64,000 nt of DNA, from positions 8,121,360-8,185,359 of the forward strand of contig CM060857.1 in assembly GCA_030737835.1 (NCBI GenBank). Reading direction: 5' to 3'. Shown one piece after another: positions 45,441-58,012 of this stretch. Origin of the DNA: Acorus gramineus (Eukaryota; Streptophyta; Magnoliopsida; Acorales; Acoraceae). Made by a program: the position numbers and the translations under genes. Numbering within the stretch: the stretch's first letter is position 1; each line of letters starts with the position of its first letter. The notes under the pieces are model-generated. The model worked only from the letters and a program-made list of their open reading frames with translations. It ran no database searches and was not told the origin of the DNA.

Positions 45441-48400
45441 ATCAAAACAAATATTTGGATAAAAAGATTTTGAACCTTCGTACTTTTGGTGGTGTTATTG
45501 CGTAAGCATGTTTACATAATGAATATTAGTATATCTTAATCATTTTATCGCAAAGTATCCATATTTAAATTCACCAAAAAAATGTATTCATATTTAAATG
45601 AGATATTTGAATTGGGATAATTATCCTAATTGAATTTTTTAAATATGTATATTCTTAAAAAAAAAACATATTTATTTACAAAAAAATTCTTATTAGTGTA
45701 AAATAAAAATCAAATTAGACAATATCCGAATTCCGGAGAGAATAGATATCAAAAGAACAAAAACAAGAAGAAAAATAAAAATCATATATTTAAATATTGA
45801 TTGCGTATATTATCTGACCCCAATATCCATAGCATATATTGATTGCAGATTTTTTTTATAATTGACAGGCTTGGTATTGCAAGATGGAAATTTATCAAAT
45901 TCAAGTCTACCCAACAGGGTTTTGTGTTTAGAGAGAGAGAGAATCACACATGCTCTACCTAAAGAAAGAAGCAAAATAGTTTTTTTATGTAAAAAAATTT
46001 ATTCAAAAAGGACTTACAATGTTGTTTCATAAAATCTACGTGTATAGTATAAAAAAGTTATTAAAAAAATTATATATATGTTGTTTCATAAATCAGAGTT
46101 TCTAAAATCTATGCATATAATATTCAAATTTGTATAAATCATATAAATAAATTTTGAATATTTTAAAATCTACATAAACTTTGTATCACTTGACATTTAT
46201 TTTTCCTTGAAATTCTACTTGACTTGCACTAATTCAATTCCATTTCCATATGCACATGTAGCATGATTTTTTTACCAATTGCAAGGAAAATGCTTGTTAT
46301 GCTTTTCTTGCAATCATTTGTTTAATTTTTTTTTAAAAAATGATATGTTTGTCTTATAATATACATGTTTTAACTAAAAATATATATATATATATGTTCG
46401 TATGAGTTGAATATACACATTCTTACATTTTTTCTAGTGGATTGTATACTCTCCTCACGAAGTATATACTTTATTAGAGAATTTTCACATGTATACTTTC
46501 ATGTTTCCCCCAAAATTAATTATATGAGCCACCAAGCCTTGTGAATTCCAGTTTCCAAGCGTTGATGCACGTAATCTGTTTTACATCCCTAGAGTCGCCG
46601 CAGTGTATGAAATCTCCCGAGTCAGGAGTCCTCACACTATTTTCCACCATCTCAATATATATTCCACTATGAATGAAGTAAAAAAAAATGTATACAATTT
46701 ATATGAGCATTTACCTCAGTTTTTATAGAAGAATGAACTTCATTTGCTGCTGAGTATATACTTCAGATAAATCAACCAAGTGACATTTTCCATCATACAC
46801 TTGCTGCTGGGATAGATTACTGGTGAGTACAAATATAATGAAAAACTTATATCTTTGAATGTGAAGAAATCCTCAGATACCAGATCTTTAAACAGTTCAA
46901 TGTCACATACTTTATATATAAATTCATGTGAGGTGGAAAAGTAATTCACAATATTGTAAACATCTATCCATAATTCCATATTAGTTTTTCTATCACCAGT
47001 TTGAATAATTATGCTCATTGCTTGTACAACGGCCGATGGAATGAACCAAAACAATGAATATGTTACACCAAGTATAAAGTTTGTACACCGTTGTGAAAAA
47101 TGAAACAGATGAAACAATAAGTGATAATAAAATTCGATCATCTGACTTTCCTCTATGCATTTGCCTCGTGATTTTTTTTCAAACTGATGGTTCACAAGGT
47201 TTTGAACCTGCAGTTCTACATCACTGCAGTTTTACTTGAAAGCTGAATCATTTACATAAAAATACCGTGCTTAATGAATTTCGTAAATATATTTCAAAAA
47301 CATAAGGAGGAATTAAGATTGTGATAATGGCACTTGAAACTAATCCACAGTTTCCAGAAACAGCATAAAATCTGTGACTTTCAGTTGCATTTTGAACAAA
47401 ACCTAGATGAAATTCAAATTAACAAGCACAGGTGATTGTGCAGTGAAAAAAAATCAGTCTCCGCACCTTATTTTATTTGAATCCATGGAAGAAAGCTGAT
47501 AACATGCATATGAATTAAAATCAGCGAGAAAAGATGTGTGCATGCAGGCAACCTGATCAAAACAATTTTCATTACTTGTGGTGGTGGAATCCTCAAGAGC
47601 AGGACTTCTGACGGAACCCAACTCACAGTTGGGCATAATCAAATATCACAAGCTCATGCTGCTTAGGCCATAATCCTAGATCCTGACAAGTAACAACAGA
47701 AAATTAAAATACATCACTAATGTTGAATCTGATGCAGCTATGTATATATAACCATAAAAAAAAATAGCAAACAGTGTTACACATGCATGAAATTACTTGA
47801 GTGATTCAATAAAATAAGTGATAGACACTCCCATGTTTTCCATCTATTAGCAATCTCTGTTTCACAACAATTCCAAATTTGCATCAATAAATATTTTTCT
47901 TATTTCAGAGAGCATGACCACTCTGTTTCACATATGTGCCGGTCTGATGTAAGCCAAACAGACCCTCTTGTAAGGAAGGACTGGAGCCACAGAATATGCC
48001 AACTGAAAATCCAAGCCAAGAACCAAAGCCATACAAGAAAGTGGGAAATAAATTCAACAAATCAAATTCACGACTACAGATTGGAAAAGAACATTTAACA
48101 AACATTTAACTTGCATTTCCTCGACTAAAGTACTGAGAGACGAAGAATCATGTTTACCTTTTACACTTACCAAAGAAAAGCTAAATAGGAAGAATAACGA
48201 GGCAGGTGTTTTTTTTAAAAAAAATACAGAAGCAATCTTATTTTTTAAAAAAAGCCCTTGAACAATAAGAGACAAGGGATCTCCGTTAAAAGTGTTAAAG
48301 GAGTGGAAATTAATAAAAGAATAAGGAAGGAAAATCTTCGGAAGAGAACACCCCCTACAAAAAAGGCCCCCCAGTGTGTCACCTCCCAAACCAAAGAGTA

Positions 48401-48559
48401 CCTATAATGGTAGATGGAGTGTCCATTCCTAATATCATCTTGACCTAATCTCTAAGGATAGAGGATATTGCCGCCCTAGTGTTTTCCAAATACAACCTCT
48501 TTGTTGGAAGATCCATTAGTTACAAGTGATTCAAATACTTCAAAATATTGCATGTGGGA
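45441..48559. other. AT-rich intergenic, diverged repeat (part 2)
   Basis: 46760-47130 is the partner of 42090-42620. A 151-codon minus-strand frame (47195-46740) covers it, but it has no recognisable domain and is disrupted in the other copy. The remainder is AT-rich (for example ATATATATAT at 46380) without features I can support. Confidence 0.4.
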
Positions 48560-48596
48560 TTAACCATTGAAACTTAACAAGATTGCTTTCATTACC

Positions 48597-48790
48597 TCAG
48601 TTGTGCCTCTTTTGGAACCAACCCCACATTCCTTGAAGTTCATTGAAAGAACAAAGGGAATCATAGACCATATCCACCTTTTCCCATATCTTTGTGCTAA
48701 AAGAGCACCTGAAAAATAGATGGTCATTTGTTTCTGTATCCAACCCACAAAGCTCGCGAGTGTCATTACCACCGTGCATCCATTTCAACT
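48597..48790 (-). pseudogene. LINE (L1-type) zf-RVT fragment
   Basis: The minus strand encodes the C-terminal zinc-binding segment of plant non-LTR reverse transcriptases: CGLDTETNDHLFFRCSFSTKIW near 48750-48690. The polymerase core is absent; only about 65 codons survive, with a frameshift upstream. Confidence 0.7.
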
Positions 48791-48799
48791 GATTGACCT

Positions 48800-50145
48800 T
48801 GTGAGGACCTTGTCAAGGGTAAATAACTACATGAGGCACCGGATCCTCAAGGGCGCAACCGCTACCCCAACGGTTGACGACAAGAATATTAGCATCAAGG
48901 GGTCTTGAGGTCGAACCCAACTGCTTAATTGCTAGAATAATTGCTTTACAGCTCAGATTCACCAACTCAAAATTTTGCTGCACATTTTCATTATGCCTCT
49001 TAATGATGAATACTTACTAGCATGACGAATTCCACCTTCCATAAATGAATTTTATAAAACACCAACAGTATAAGTATCACGTACAATGATTCCCTGGTCA
49101 TCTTTTACACCTGAGCATCACTTACTGAGTTTCTGAAGAGCACAACTGAACAATGCACTAACACAAAAAATTTGAAGACAAGACATTCATTCATCTACCC
49201 ACCTCTCCACCAATCAATCATTCGCCCAATGACTATTATCATTTACCATCTCCCCACTAGATGAAGCCTCGAGGGGAAAAAAATGTCCAGTTCCAATGAT
49301 CCAAGCTTAAGAAATGTGTTCTTCAACACATCATCTGCCTATGATATTTCACACAGTTAATTTGAAATGAATTTCTAATTTTTCTTCTTCTAGTAAGAAA
49401 TCCACCATTTGTAATCTACCAAACAAGAAAACAAACAACACATCACCAAACCTCAAACTCTACAGATAACGTACAATCATAGTCGCAATTCACAATGTAC
49501 TCCGTACTTTTCCAAATGTTTGAAAATTGGATAACACCAATACGGCCATACCTATCAGCCAAACATACTTGTATTCATCAAACCGTGCATTTAGTACCTT
49601 CAGACTCCAAGTATCTATTTAGTTTTGACGATTTATCACATTCGTAATTTAATACACTAATCCTAATTTTTGTCACCACCTTCACACGCACGGTCACACC
49701 CAACAAAGAAGTTTATACATGTATTCCTGATACTAATGACAATATATATCTAAAAAATCATTTAACTACCTCCACACTTTTACCTTATTTTAACAATATT
49801 TAATCCATATGATTTACAAATATGCATTGACCATACCAAACAGAACCATACATTGAATATCTGTCATATATGAACTTTGTGACTATAAGGTACGATAACA
49901 AGGACCAAATGAAATATTGCTTGACATTTCACATAGCTAACTCTTAAAATTTAGAGAATATGTGCGCGAAAGCAATCAGAACCATGGACGCGGTAGATTA
50001 ATCCTATCTGAAGAAAGAAATAGAATCAAAGATCATGACTCATGAAGAACATCAAACATTTCCCTCACACTTATAATTTATAAAGAGATACATCATATAC
50101 AAGTCAACATATAAAGGGCATTGGTCCTCACCTATCACTCCTTCC
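48800..50145. other. Intergenic, nothing recognised
   Basis: AT-rich, no supported coding frame. The part just left of 50146 should contain the 3' UTR of the V-ATPase gene (minus strand). Confidence 0.4.
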
Positions 50146-50937
50146 TCAGAAGATGATATCCGCGTCTTTCTCCGCCGCGATCTCCAGCAGGTGATGTGCG
50201 GCCCCCACCGAGATCCCTCTCCGCAGTGAGATCTCCTCCGCCTCCTTCTCCTCGGCGAAATCCTTCGCCGCTGCCATCTGCCTCTCAATCTCCCTCTTCT
50301 TATACCCCTGTATCTTCTTCAGCCTGAAGAAGTCCTCCCTCTCCAGCTCGTCCAACTCCCCCTTGATGTAGCTTATGGTGTTCTCGATCCTCGGCTTCAC
50401 CACGTTCTCCAGCGCGTTCACCCTCCGGTTCGTGGTCTTGATCGCCTCGTCGAGCGTCAGGAACGACGTCTGCAGCGACGCGAGCTCCACGAGCACCTCG
50501 ATCGCGCGCGCGTACGCGGCGCGGCACGCCTGGACCTGCTGCCCGCCGCGGGCGAGCCCGGTGAGGTCGGATCTGGAGGGTTCGGACTCGGAGAAGTGCT
50601 CGAACTTGGGGAGGCGGACGCCGGCGACGTTCTCCTGGCGGGAACGGACGCGGAGGGAGGCGGATCGGACGTTCTCGAGGACGACGTGCTTGACGCTGTC
50701 GCCGGCGACGTACTTGGCCTCGGTTAGGGCGAAGGAGGAGGCGCGCATGAAGTCGCCCATGGATTCCTTGGAGGAGACGATCTTCTTGAGGATCTGGCGG
50801 AACTGGACGGTGAGGGCGTCGGACTTCTTCTTGAGGAGGGCGTGGCCGCGGGTGGCGCCGACGAGGCGGGCCTTCATGACGCCCAGCATTGTCACCGTCG
50901 GGACCACGTTCAGCCGCTGCTGACCCTGGCCCGACAT
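50146..50937 (-). CDS. VHA-D: V-type proton ATPase subunit D
   Basis: Central-stalk (rotor) subunit of the V1 sector. With subunit F it couples ATP hydrolysis by the A3B3 head to the proton-pumping V0 ring at vacuolar and endomembranes. The frame is 263 codons from ATG at 50937, preceded by a good CCGCCACC context, to the TGA; plant subunit D is about 261 residues, so it is full length, and the lack of introns fits the plant family. The N-terminus MSGQGQQRLNVVPTVTMLGV, GATRGHALLKKKSDAL and the C-terminal SYIKGELDELEREDFFRLKK are the family blocks. The N- and C-terminal thirds form the long coiled coil. The coding GC is much higher than the flanks. Nothing suggests damage. A MITE lies about 240 bp upstream. 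Confidence 0.97.
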   Translation of the reverse strand: MSGQGQQRLNVVPTVTMLGVMKARLVGATRGHALLKKKSDALTVQFRQILKKIVSSKESMGDFMRASSFALTEAKYVAGDSVKHVVLENVRSASLRVRSRQENVAGVRLPKFEHFSESEPSRSDLTGLARGGQQVQACRAAYARAIEVLVELASLQTSFLTLDEAIKTTNRRVNALENVVKPRIENTISYIKGELDELEREDFFRLKKIQGYKKREIERQMAAAKDFAEEKEAEEISLRRGISVGAAHHLLEIAAEKDADIIF

Positions 50938-51173
50938 GGTGGCGGTGGAGGTGGTTGTTCTTCTGGAGCCCTAGAGAGAGGGGTGGAGATGTGAGGAATG
51001 GACGGTTGATTTTCTGATCGGATCTGAATTGATTTTGATCGGTTTTTTTTTTTTCTTTTCTTTTTTGTTTTTTCTCTTAATGAGTTCAAACGATCGCGTT
51101 TACGAGCAAAATGGAGACCGGAAATAACGTGGGTTTGATTCGGTGTGCCTCTATCTGCACCCGTGTTTTTCTT

Positions 51174-51708
51174 GCACGCCAACACAAAAAGATCCATTTT
51201 ACAAGATCCATTTATGTTAGGTGTTCAAGAGGAGGAGGACAGGTGTGGAGGCGGGCTGGGGGAGGAGTCAGGAGCGGGGGTGGAGTCGGGGTGGGGAAGA
51301 GGAGGAGTTGAGGAGACGTTGTCGGTGTACAATTCCAGCTTGGGCTGTGGCAAGGGGGGCGGACATGCCATGGGCAAGGTCTTTTTTTGTGGTTGGGGCA
51401 AGGGGGTGGTGCACTGCCCCCACCCACATCCCTGCGCCTACATCAAACACCTTCGTGAACCCCCCCCTCCCCAAACCTCCCATTCCTCTCCGTCCCATTC
51501 AAACCCACAGCTCCTCTCCCCGGACCCAAATATCCCTCCCCATGTAGTACACTGAAACCATCCTCATTGTGTTCTTGCTTGGGCCGTGCCTGCCAGCGAT
51601 GAACACCCCCTTCCTCCGCCCCCCCCCCCTCCCTCCCCACCCTTTTCCTCCTCCTTGCACAACCTAGCATAAATGGATCTTTTGCAAGATCCATTTATTT
51701 GGGGGTGT
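51174..51708. mobile_element. MITE with about 60-bp inverted repeats upstream of VHA-D
   Basis: Left arm AGATCCATTTTACAAGATCC...ATGTTAGGTG (from about 51188) and right arm, reading GGATCTTGCAAAAGATCC...ATGCTAGGTT inwards from about 51690, are inverted copies that continue into GAGGAGGAGGA. The middle is G-rich then C-rich. The exact target duplication is not resolved. It lies in the promoter region of the V-ATPase gene. Confidence 0.6.
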
Positions 51709-53221
51709 CTAAGGGTGTGTCTATGTCACATAGAAAGTGAAAGGAAATGATGGAAAGTAAAAACTTTCCATTTGACTACCTGAAAAACCAGTGTTTGTGT
51801 CAAACAAGTAAAAGGAAAAAACTTTCATTCACTTTTTCTTTGCTATTTTGTCTTAGTAGTGTAGGAGGTGAAATCAGATTTTCCTCCTTTGGGCCAGATC
51901 TTGATTCAATCCGGGCTTTGATTGTAGATCCGAGAAGAAGCGCCTAAGGTCTCCCTTTGCGGTGGTGAAAGCTTCATTGTCAAGCCTCCTAGCTCCGTCT
52001 TCCACTCTGAACACCTGCAACTCACACCAGTGTGATGCCGGCTAACGCCCCTCTGATGCTCAAGTCAGCTTTCCAGTTTTAGAGAGGAATTAAACTTGAG
52101 TCTTAGAGGATTTTGGGAAGAAGTGTGTACCTCTAAAAAAAGGAGATATTCCTCCTTTTATATCGGGAGAAGGGGTGCCGATCTCACTCTTGGGGAGTGA
52201 TGTTATCACGAGCTGGATGGAATCTTCTAGGTGACCTCAGGATCAGTTCATCATAACCGATTCCTGACAGTTCATTGCAACCGTGTCAGAGGATATTTAT
52301 TGAGCTTTCTGTTATCTTTTTTATGTGGATGTGTAAGCGTCTCCCCTGCGCCAGGCCAGACTCCGTGGTCTGACTGCAACTAGCCAGACCGGGCTCTAGT
52401 GATTGATTGTCCTAGTCAGGTCGGGCAGAAGCTAGGTCCATTTTGGTCAGGTCGGGCGGACGCCACGTGTCACGCCCCAGGGCGGCCGTCCCCGAGACGT
52501 GGCAATAATAAAATATCAGCTATCAATACCTGAGGTCAATAAAGACTCCAACAACAACACACAAGGTGGCAAAGCAAGGATAATGATAACTGACTAAAAA
52601 GCGGAAGCATAATATATAAACAATGTCTGTAAACCAAAAACATTATTACAGACTCGAATACACAATCACTGTTCTGTGAGAGCCAAGTCTAGACCAAAGA
52701 AAATACAACCTGTGCCACATGCACGATTGCAATACATACAATGACTCTAGGACTGCTGACAGCCTCGCACTCGCCACCCGCCGGAAGAACGCTCCACGCC
52801 CATAAGACCACGCCACAGGAAAGCTCCAGCTCCACGCCCAACACTGCCTCTGAAAAGAAACAGTATGCGAGGGGTGAGCTACAAGCTCAGTGAGTGGCTG
52901 GAAACCAATCACCATACAATAGTTCAATACATAAACAATTCCCTTTCAAGATGAACATGGGTGGAAACCCATGGATAACAGGGTCACGCGGCGGCGCGAC
53001 CAACCTCACCCTCACTCCCGGAGGGAGACTCTTGGGACTTTTGGGGAGAGACCATACCGTTGGTCGAGGAGACCCGGGATTACTGGTCCACACAACACTA
53101 CTGGATCACCAACCTCACCCTCACTCCCGGAGGGAGGCTCTTGGGACTTTTGGGGAGTGACCATACCGTTGGTCGAGGAGACCCGGGATTACTGGTCTAC
53201 ACAACACTACTGGATCATCTA

Positions 53222-56200
53222 TGTCACGCCCCAGGGCGGCCAACCCAGGGACGCGGCAAATGTATATATCAAATCAGAAGCCTACAACAGGAGGTCAATA
53301 ATATATATCATACACAGACAACTAGAATGACACACATGCAACAAAAGGGACTGACATGATATATACACCAAATGCGGAAGCAAAAGACTGAATCTGTGAA
53401 TAAACATTCTACAAACTCGATACTCAATCATCTGTCCTGTGAGAGCCAATACACACAAATACAACTGAATATATACAACACGTGCTCAGCACGGAAATAC
53501 AATACATACAACTGAGATAAGGGATGCTGATAGCCTCTGGTACTCGCGGACGTAGCGCTGCTCCGCTACTGAAGAAATCCCTCGGAAAGCTCCAACTGCT
53601 GCTCCGGCTCCAGCTCAGGCTCAGTGGCAACTGGGGAAAAACATGTGCGAGGGGTGAGCCACACGCTCAGTGAACAGCACAACCCACGCATCACAGACAA
53701 TATTTACCAATATTCCATTATTTTATCCAGCCATCAATACATAACAACACAAACCAGTGGTTCGTACTTCGCCGAACCACCACACCCTCACCCTCACCCA
53801 TCCATGGGTGACATAGGATTTTGGGACTGATAATCATCTATTCACAAATCCAGTAGGTCGCTCATCGCCAACCCACTACACCCTCACCCTCACCCTCAAC
53901 GGGTGACATAGGATTTTGGGACTGACTAGGCTGTTGGTCACCCTTGGTCCACCGATAGTCTCTCCCTCCACTCCGTAGGCCGCCTGGTCTACTCCCACAT
54001 TCAGCACAGTCCGAAACCAAATCAGGAGGTGCCTACTAATGGGAGCCCTCTGTCAGGAAGGCCCTGTCTAACGCTGGGGGTAGCCTCTACCGAATCCAAC
54101 GCAGGGAACAGAACAGCCTATCCATACGCATATGATCCACTCGGATCCGCCAACTACATATCATTACAACTCAAATGTCATGAATTCCTCTGAATTCAAC
54201 CAGGTGCATCATCAAGATGCGGGAACATGTACAAAAATCAGTAAGGCTGGAATATCATTGGGGGAAAGAAACTCGGAAGGGCGGCGTGAGTTCCCGTTAT
54301 AGGATACCCCGACAACCAAACAAGGAACACGGAGTACCCTAACCCGGGTCTCACCGCTGTCCTTGCAAGGCCCCTCCCCTATAATATCTACCAACTATAC
54401 TAATAATTATACCAATCATACAATCATTACATATAATATTATTGGGACTAGAACCTTGGGAGGGCAGCCCGAGATCCCGATACAGGACATCCCGACAACC
54501 AAACAAGGAACACGGAGTACCCTAACACGGGTCTCAGCGTTGACCTCGCAAGGCTCCTCCCTATAATATTATCCTAAGGCATGCGATCTAACAGATACCA
54601 GCATTTAATTTAATAATTAAACTAGTAGGACGCATGCATAGGCCGGGGTTTCCTAGCATGAAAACCAGGGGACATGCTGCATGGCTCATACGCATATCCT
54701 ATGGGTGCAAGTCCCTAACATAAAAGCCTAGGGTAGCATGCATTCTACATTTTCATCACACAAGCATGGATTACATATTATTTGCAGGTAATATTTATCC
54801 ATGTCGCCCCAGGAGAAGTCGGTATACGCCCAAGTGCGTATAACACCTCTCTACTGGGTTGGATTGTCCCACTCACCAGTATCGGGGTCGTCGCGCGACC
54901 GTCCGTCTAGATCTGCAAGACAGACAATCAATATGGTGAGTTAAAATCCATAAACACTACAAAATACATAAACCCACAATTAAACTCCCAACACTCGGGC
55001 AAACGTGCATACGACCCGCACGCACGCTAGCCCGAGCACTCCGACAACCCCCCGCACGGCCGGCCCGACCGCTCGGACGCGCCGCCGCGCCTCAGCCCGC
55101 GCACTCCGCGCACCGCCCGGGGCTCCGCGCGTCCACCGAGCCCAGCCGCGGCAGCCCGCACGCGCCCCGCACGCCGTGCGCTGGCCCGCGAGCACCCCGC
55201 ACGCCCCCGCGCGCGGCGCCTCGCCCCCGCGCACACCATCCCTGCCTTGCCGCGCCCCGCGCACGCCTCGCGCGCGCCTCCTCGCCCCGCGCGCACCCGG
55301 CGCGCACCTCCGCCACCTTGCCGCACCTCGCGCGCACCTCGCACACCTTGCTGCACCTCGCGCGCACCTCGCACGCACCTCGCACACCCCGCTGCGCCTC
55401 GCGCACACCTCGCACGCACCTCCGAGCGCACGCTCGCGCGCATGCACGCGCGCACGCCCAGCCGGCCCCCCCTGCACTCGCTGCCTGCTGCCTGAGGCCC
55501 CCAGCCCGAGCTCGCGCGCCCAGCACGACCAGCAGCCCGCACCAGACCCGCGCACGCCCGCGCGCACGCTCGCGCGCGCACGCGCGCCTGCCCGCGCGCA
55601 CCCGACCTGCGCGCCGCCTGGGCTGCTGCTGATTGGCCCGGACGACCTGCCACTGCCCGAGCGCCACCACCACCCCTCCCTTGACCACCGACCACCTCCA
55701 ACCACCCCCGACCACCCTCCGACGACCCCCACTGCCGCCGACCATCCCCAAACACAAAACCCCCCCTCCCTAGCATACATCTATGCAAGAAAAAGAGGGA
55801 AAGGAGGCTTACCGAGGGGAGGGGAAGGCGTTCGGTAGCTCTTCGCGCGCCGAAACCTTCCTCAAAGGCTCTCCCACGCCCCGATCTATCACGGCCCTCA
55901 ATTTGGCTCGAAACAGAGGAGAGAGAGAGGAGGTCGGGGAGGCTAGGATCGTCGGAACTCGGATTTAAAGACACCGGAGCGTAGATCGGGACCCGATCTA
56001 CACTTCCCGTGCTTTGGGTTTTTGATTTTGAGGGGTGGAGGGGGCTCAAACGGAAGAAAAACGGAGAAGGGGAGAGAGAGAGTCCAAGGTCGGGGATGAT
56101 GAATAGTGATTTCAAATTTTTAGATTCCATTTATGTAATGTGCGACTTAAAAACCCGGATACGCCCCGGAACTGCGAAATTTTTGCAAACGATGCCAGAA

Positions 56201-56400
56201 TTCGATGAAATTTTCATGAGGGGTCTAAAATGGCACCAGGACACCAAATATGCAATTAGATTTTCAATCGGAGTCCTCTAGCTCAGACGATAGCTAACAG
56301 TCTGAAATTATGCGGTTCCGACCAAAAACCCTAAAAATTTTTAAAACTGCCAGAACACTCCAACGGTTACCAGCAGGCTAAAAGTGACACATATATAACA
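53222..56400 (-). mobile_element. Solo LTR, family A copy 4, innermost
   Basis: TGTCACGCCCC...ATATATAACA, 3179 bp, with the exact duplication ATCTA (53217-53221 and 56401-56405). Exon 1 ends 55813 (CTCG|GTAAGCC), the mini-exon is 54912-54877 (36 nt), and exon 3 starts 53630 after CCCCAG. The leader hairpin at 55981-56001 keeps 21 paired or central bases. It landed at the edge of a tandem duplication inside subfamily B. Confidence 0.93.
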
Positions 56401-57973
56401 ATCTACATCGAGATAACTGCCTAACGATGTCTTTGAACATCGATACGCAACCGGACCCAACAACTATGGGAACGGACGAACAACGAATGGGTCACGAGGC
56501 GACGTGTCTTCACCTCATCCTCATCTTCACTCCCAGAGGGAGACTCTTGGGACTTTTGGAAGAGACTTAGACTGCTCTACACCCTTGGTCCACCGGTAGC
56601 CCTTTCCCCGGGTAGTCACTACCTGGTATACTCCCATGATCAGTACGCTTCCGAACGCCTCAGTGGTACCTACAGATGGGAGCCCTCTGTCAGGACAGCT
56701 TTTCCAACGCCGAGAAGTTCCTACATCGGATCCAACGAAGGGGAGAACGATTCCACGCTCGCAATATCATTCGTTAACCCTCTCCCGGGTAGCCTCTACC
56801 TGGTACACTCCCACGATCAGTACGCTCCCGAACGCATCGGTGGTACCTACGGATGAGAGCCCTCTGTCAGGACAGCTACAACCCGGCCCTCTTCAACACG
56901 GACGACATTGGGAGTAAACATTCCATGTTCGCAAAGCGAACCCAATGGAAAAACAACTACTCTCGATAATCACTTATCGAGATATCGAATACTACTGTAC
57001 TCCCACACCGTTGCGTCACTCGGACACAGGGGGGTGTCACGCCCCAACTACCGGCTTAACAATCCGATAAGATAATGAATTCTCCTGAATTCCACACGAG
57101 TGCATCGCTCGGATGCACGGGGCGATTACCTCGCTAGCGCTCTAACTAATAAGGTACAACCCGACAGCGGGTCATACCCACGCCTATCCCAGATAGGCCT
57201 AATTAGTTTTTAACATGCGCATATAAATATATCCAGAAGAATTTTATATCTAGGTATGTGCGTGAACCATATGCACAATCATCTAATAATTATAGGGACA
57301 CTCCCTATCATGGATTTACATCATAATAAATCATACAGCATGCATACATGGTCATTAATCACATAAACATACAAAATATACTCTAACATGCGTTGGATAT
57401 CACCAACTTAAAAGAAAGGGTCAAGCGCGATCTTGCGCACTAACAGGTGCATGCCAATATTCCAAACAAACCTGAGTCGAGTAGGAAATCGCATCTACTT
57501 ACTCAGTTCGTTCAGAGGGAGAGGGCGAGAGAGATCATCATCTCATGAAGCTGGTCATAGCTTTGCCCCATTAGCATGGGCGCAACAACTACACCACGCC
57601 CTCGAGTCTTATCGCAAGGGAATATTAGGCAGGTGCCTGTTATTAACCCAGACTTAATCATGTTCGATATTCCAATTAATATGGTGGGAGTATTATTACA
57701 ATACTACCTAAGGCATGCCATATCCTATACATCCATACACATTACCAAAAATACATGCCCATACTAGAGGGGCTCATGCAACACAATCATTCATACATGA
57801 ATACAATACATGTATATAAGCCTAGCATGCAAGATATCTACATATTATAGCTTAAGCATGACCATACTACTTATCTACACAAGTAGTATAGCTAGGGGGG
57901 CCCATCAATGCGCGACGCGCGACTACGCGCGTCGAGCGCATCCCGAGGGGGGGGATTGGATCGAACCACTCAC

Positions 57974-58012
57974 CATACAACCCGGGACCTCGCGCATCCC
58001 ATCCGACGAGAT
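57974..58012 (-). other. LTR mini-exon, 39 nt (subfamily B)
   Basis: Bounded by CTTTGCAG| and |GTGAGTGG on the minus strand. Apart from its first bases (ATCT) it shares little sequence with the family A mini-exon, yet both splice sites are kept. Confidence 0.6.

Noticed and set aside
46740-47195. 151-codon minus-strand frame as a gene
   Set aside because: No recognisable domain, no clear gene context, disrupted in its diverged copy at 42090-42620; kept only as part of a repeat pair.
51145-51555. 136-codon frame and its opposite-strand shadows upstream of VHA-D
   Set aside because: Falls inside the G-rich/C-rich core of a MITE; low complexity.
54980-56130. Open frames of 266-367 codons
   Set aside because: LTR copy 4, intron 1 composition artefact; they do not keep a protein relation to the equivalent frames in copies 1-3.
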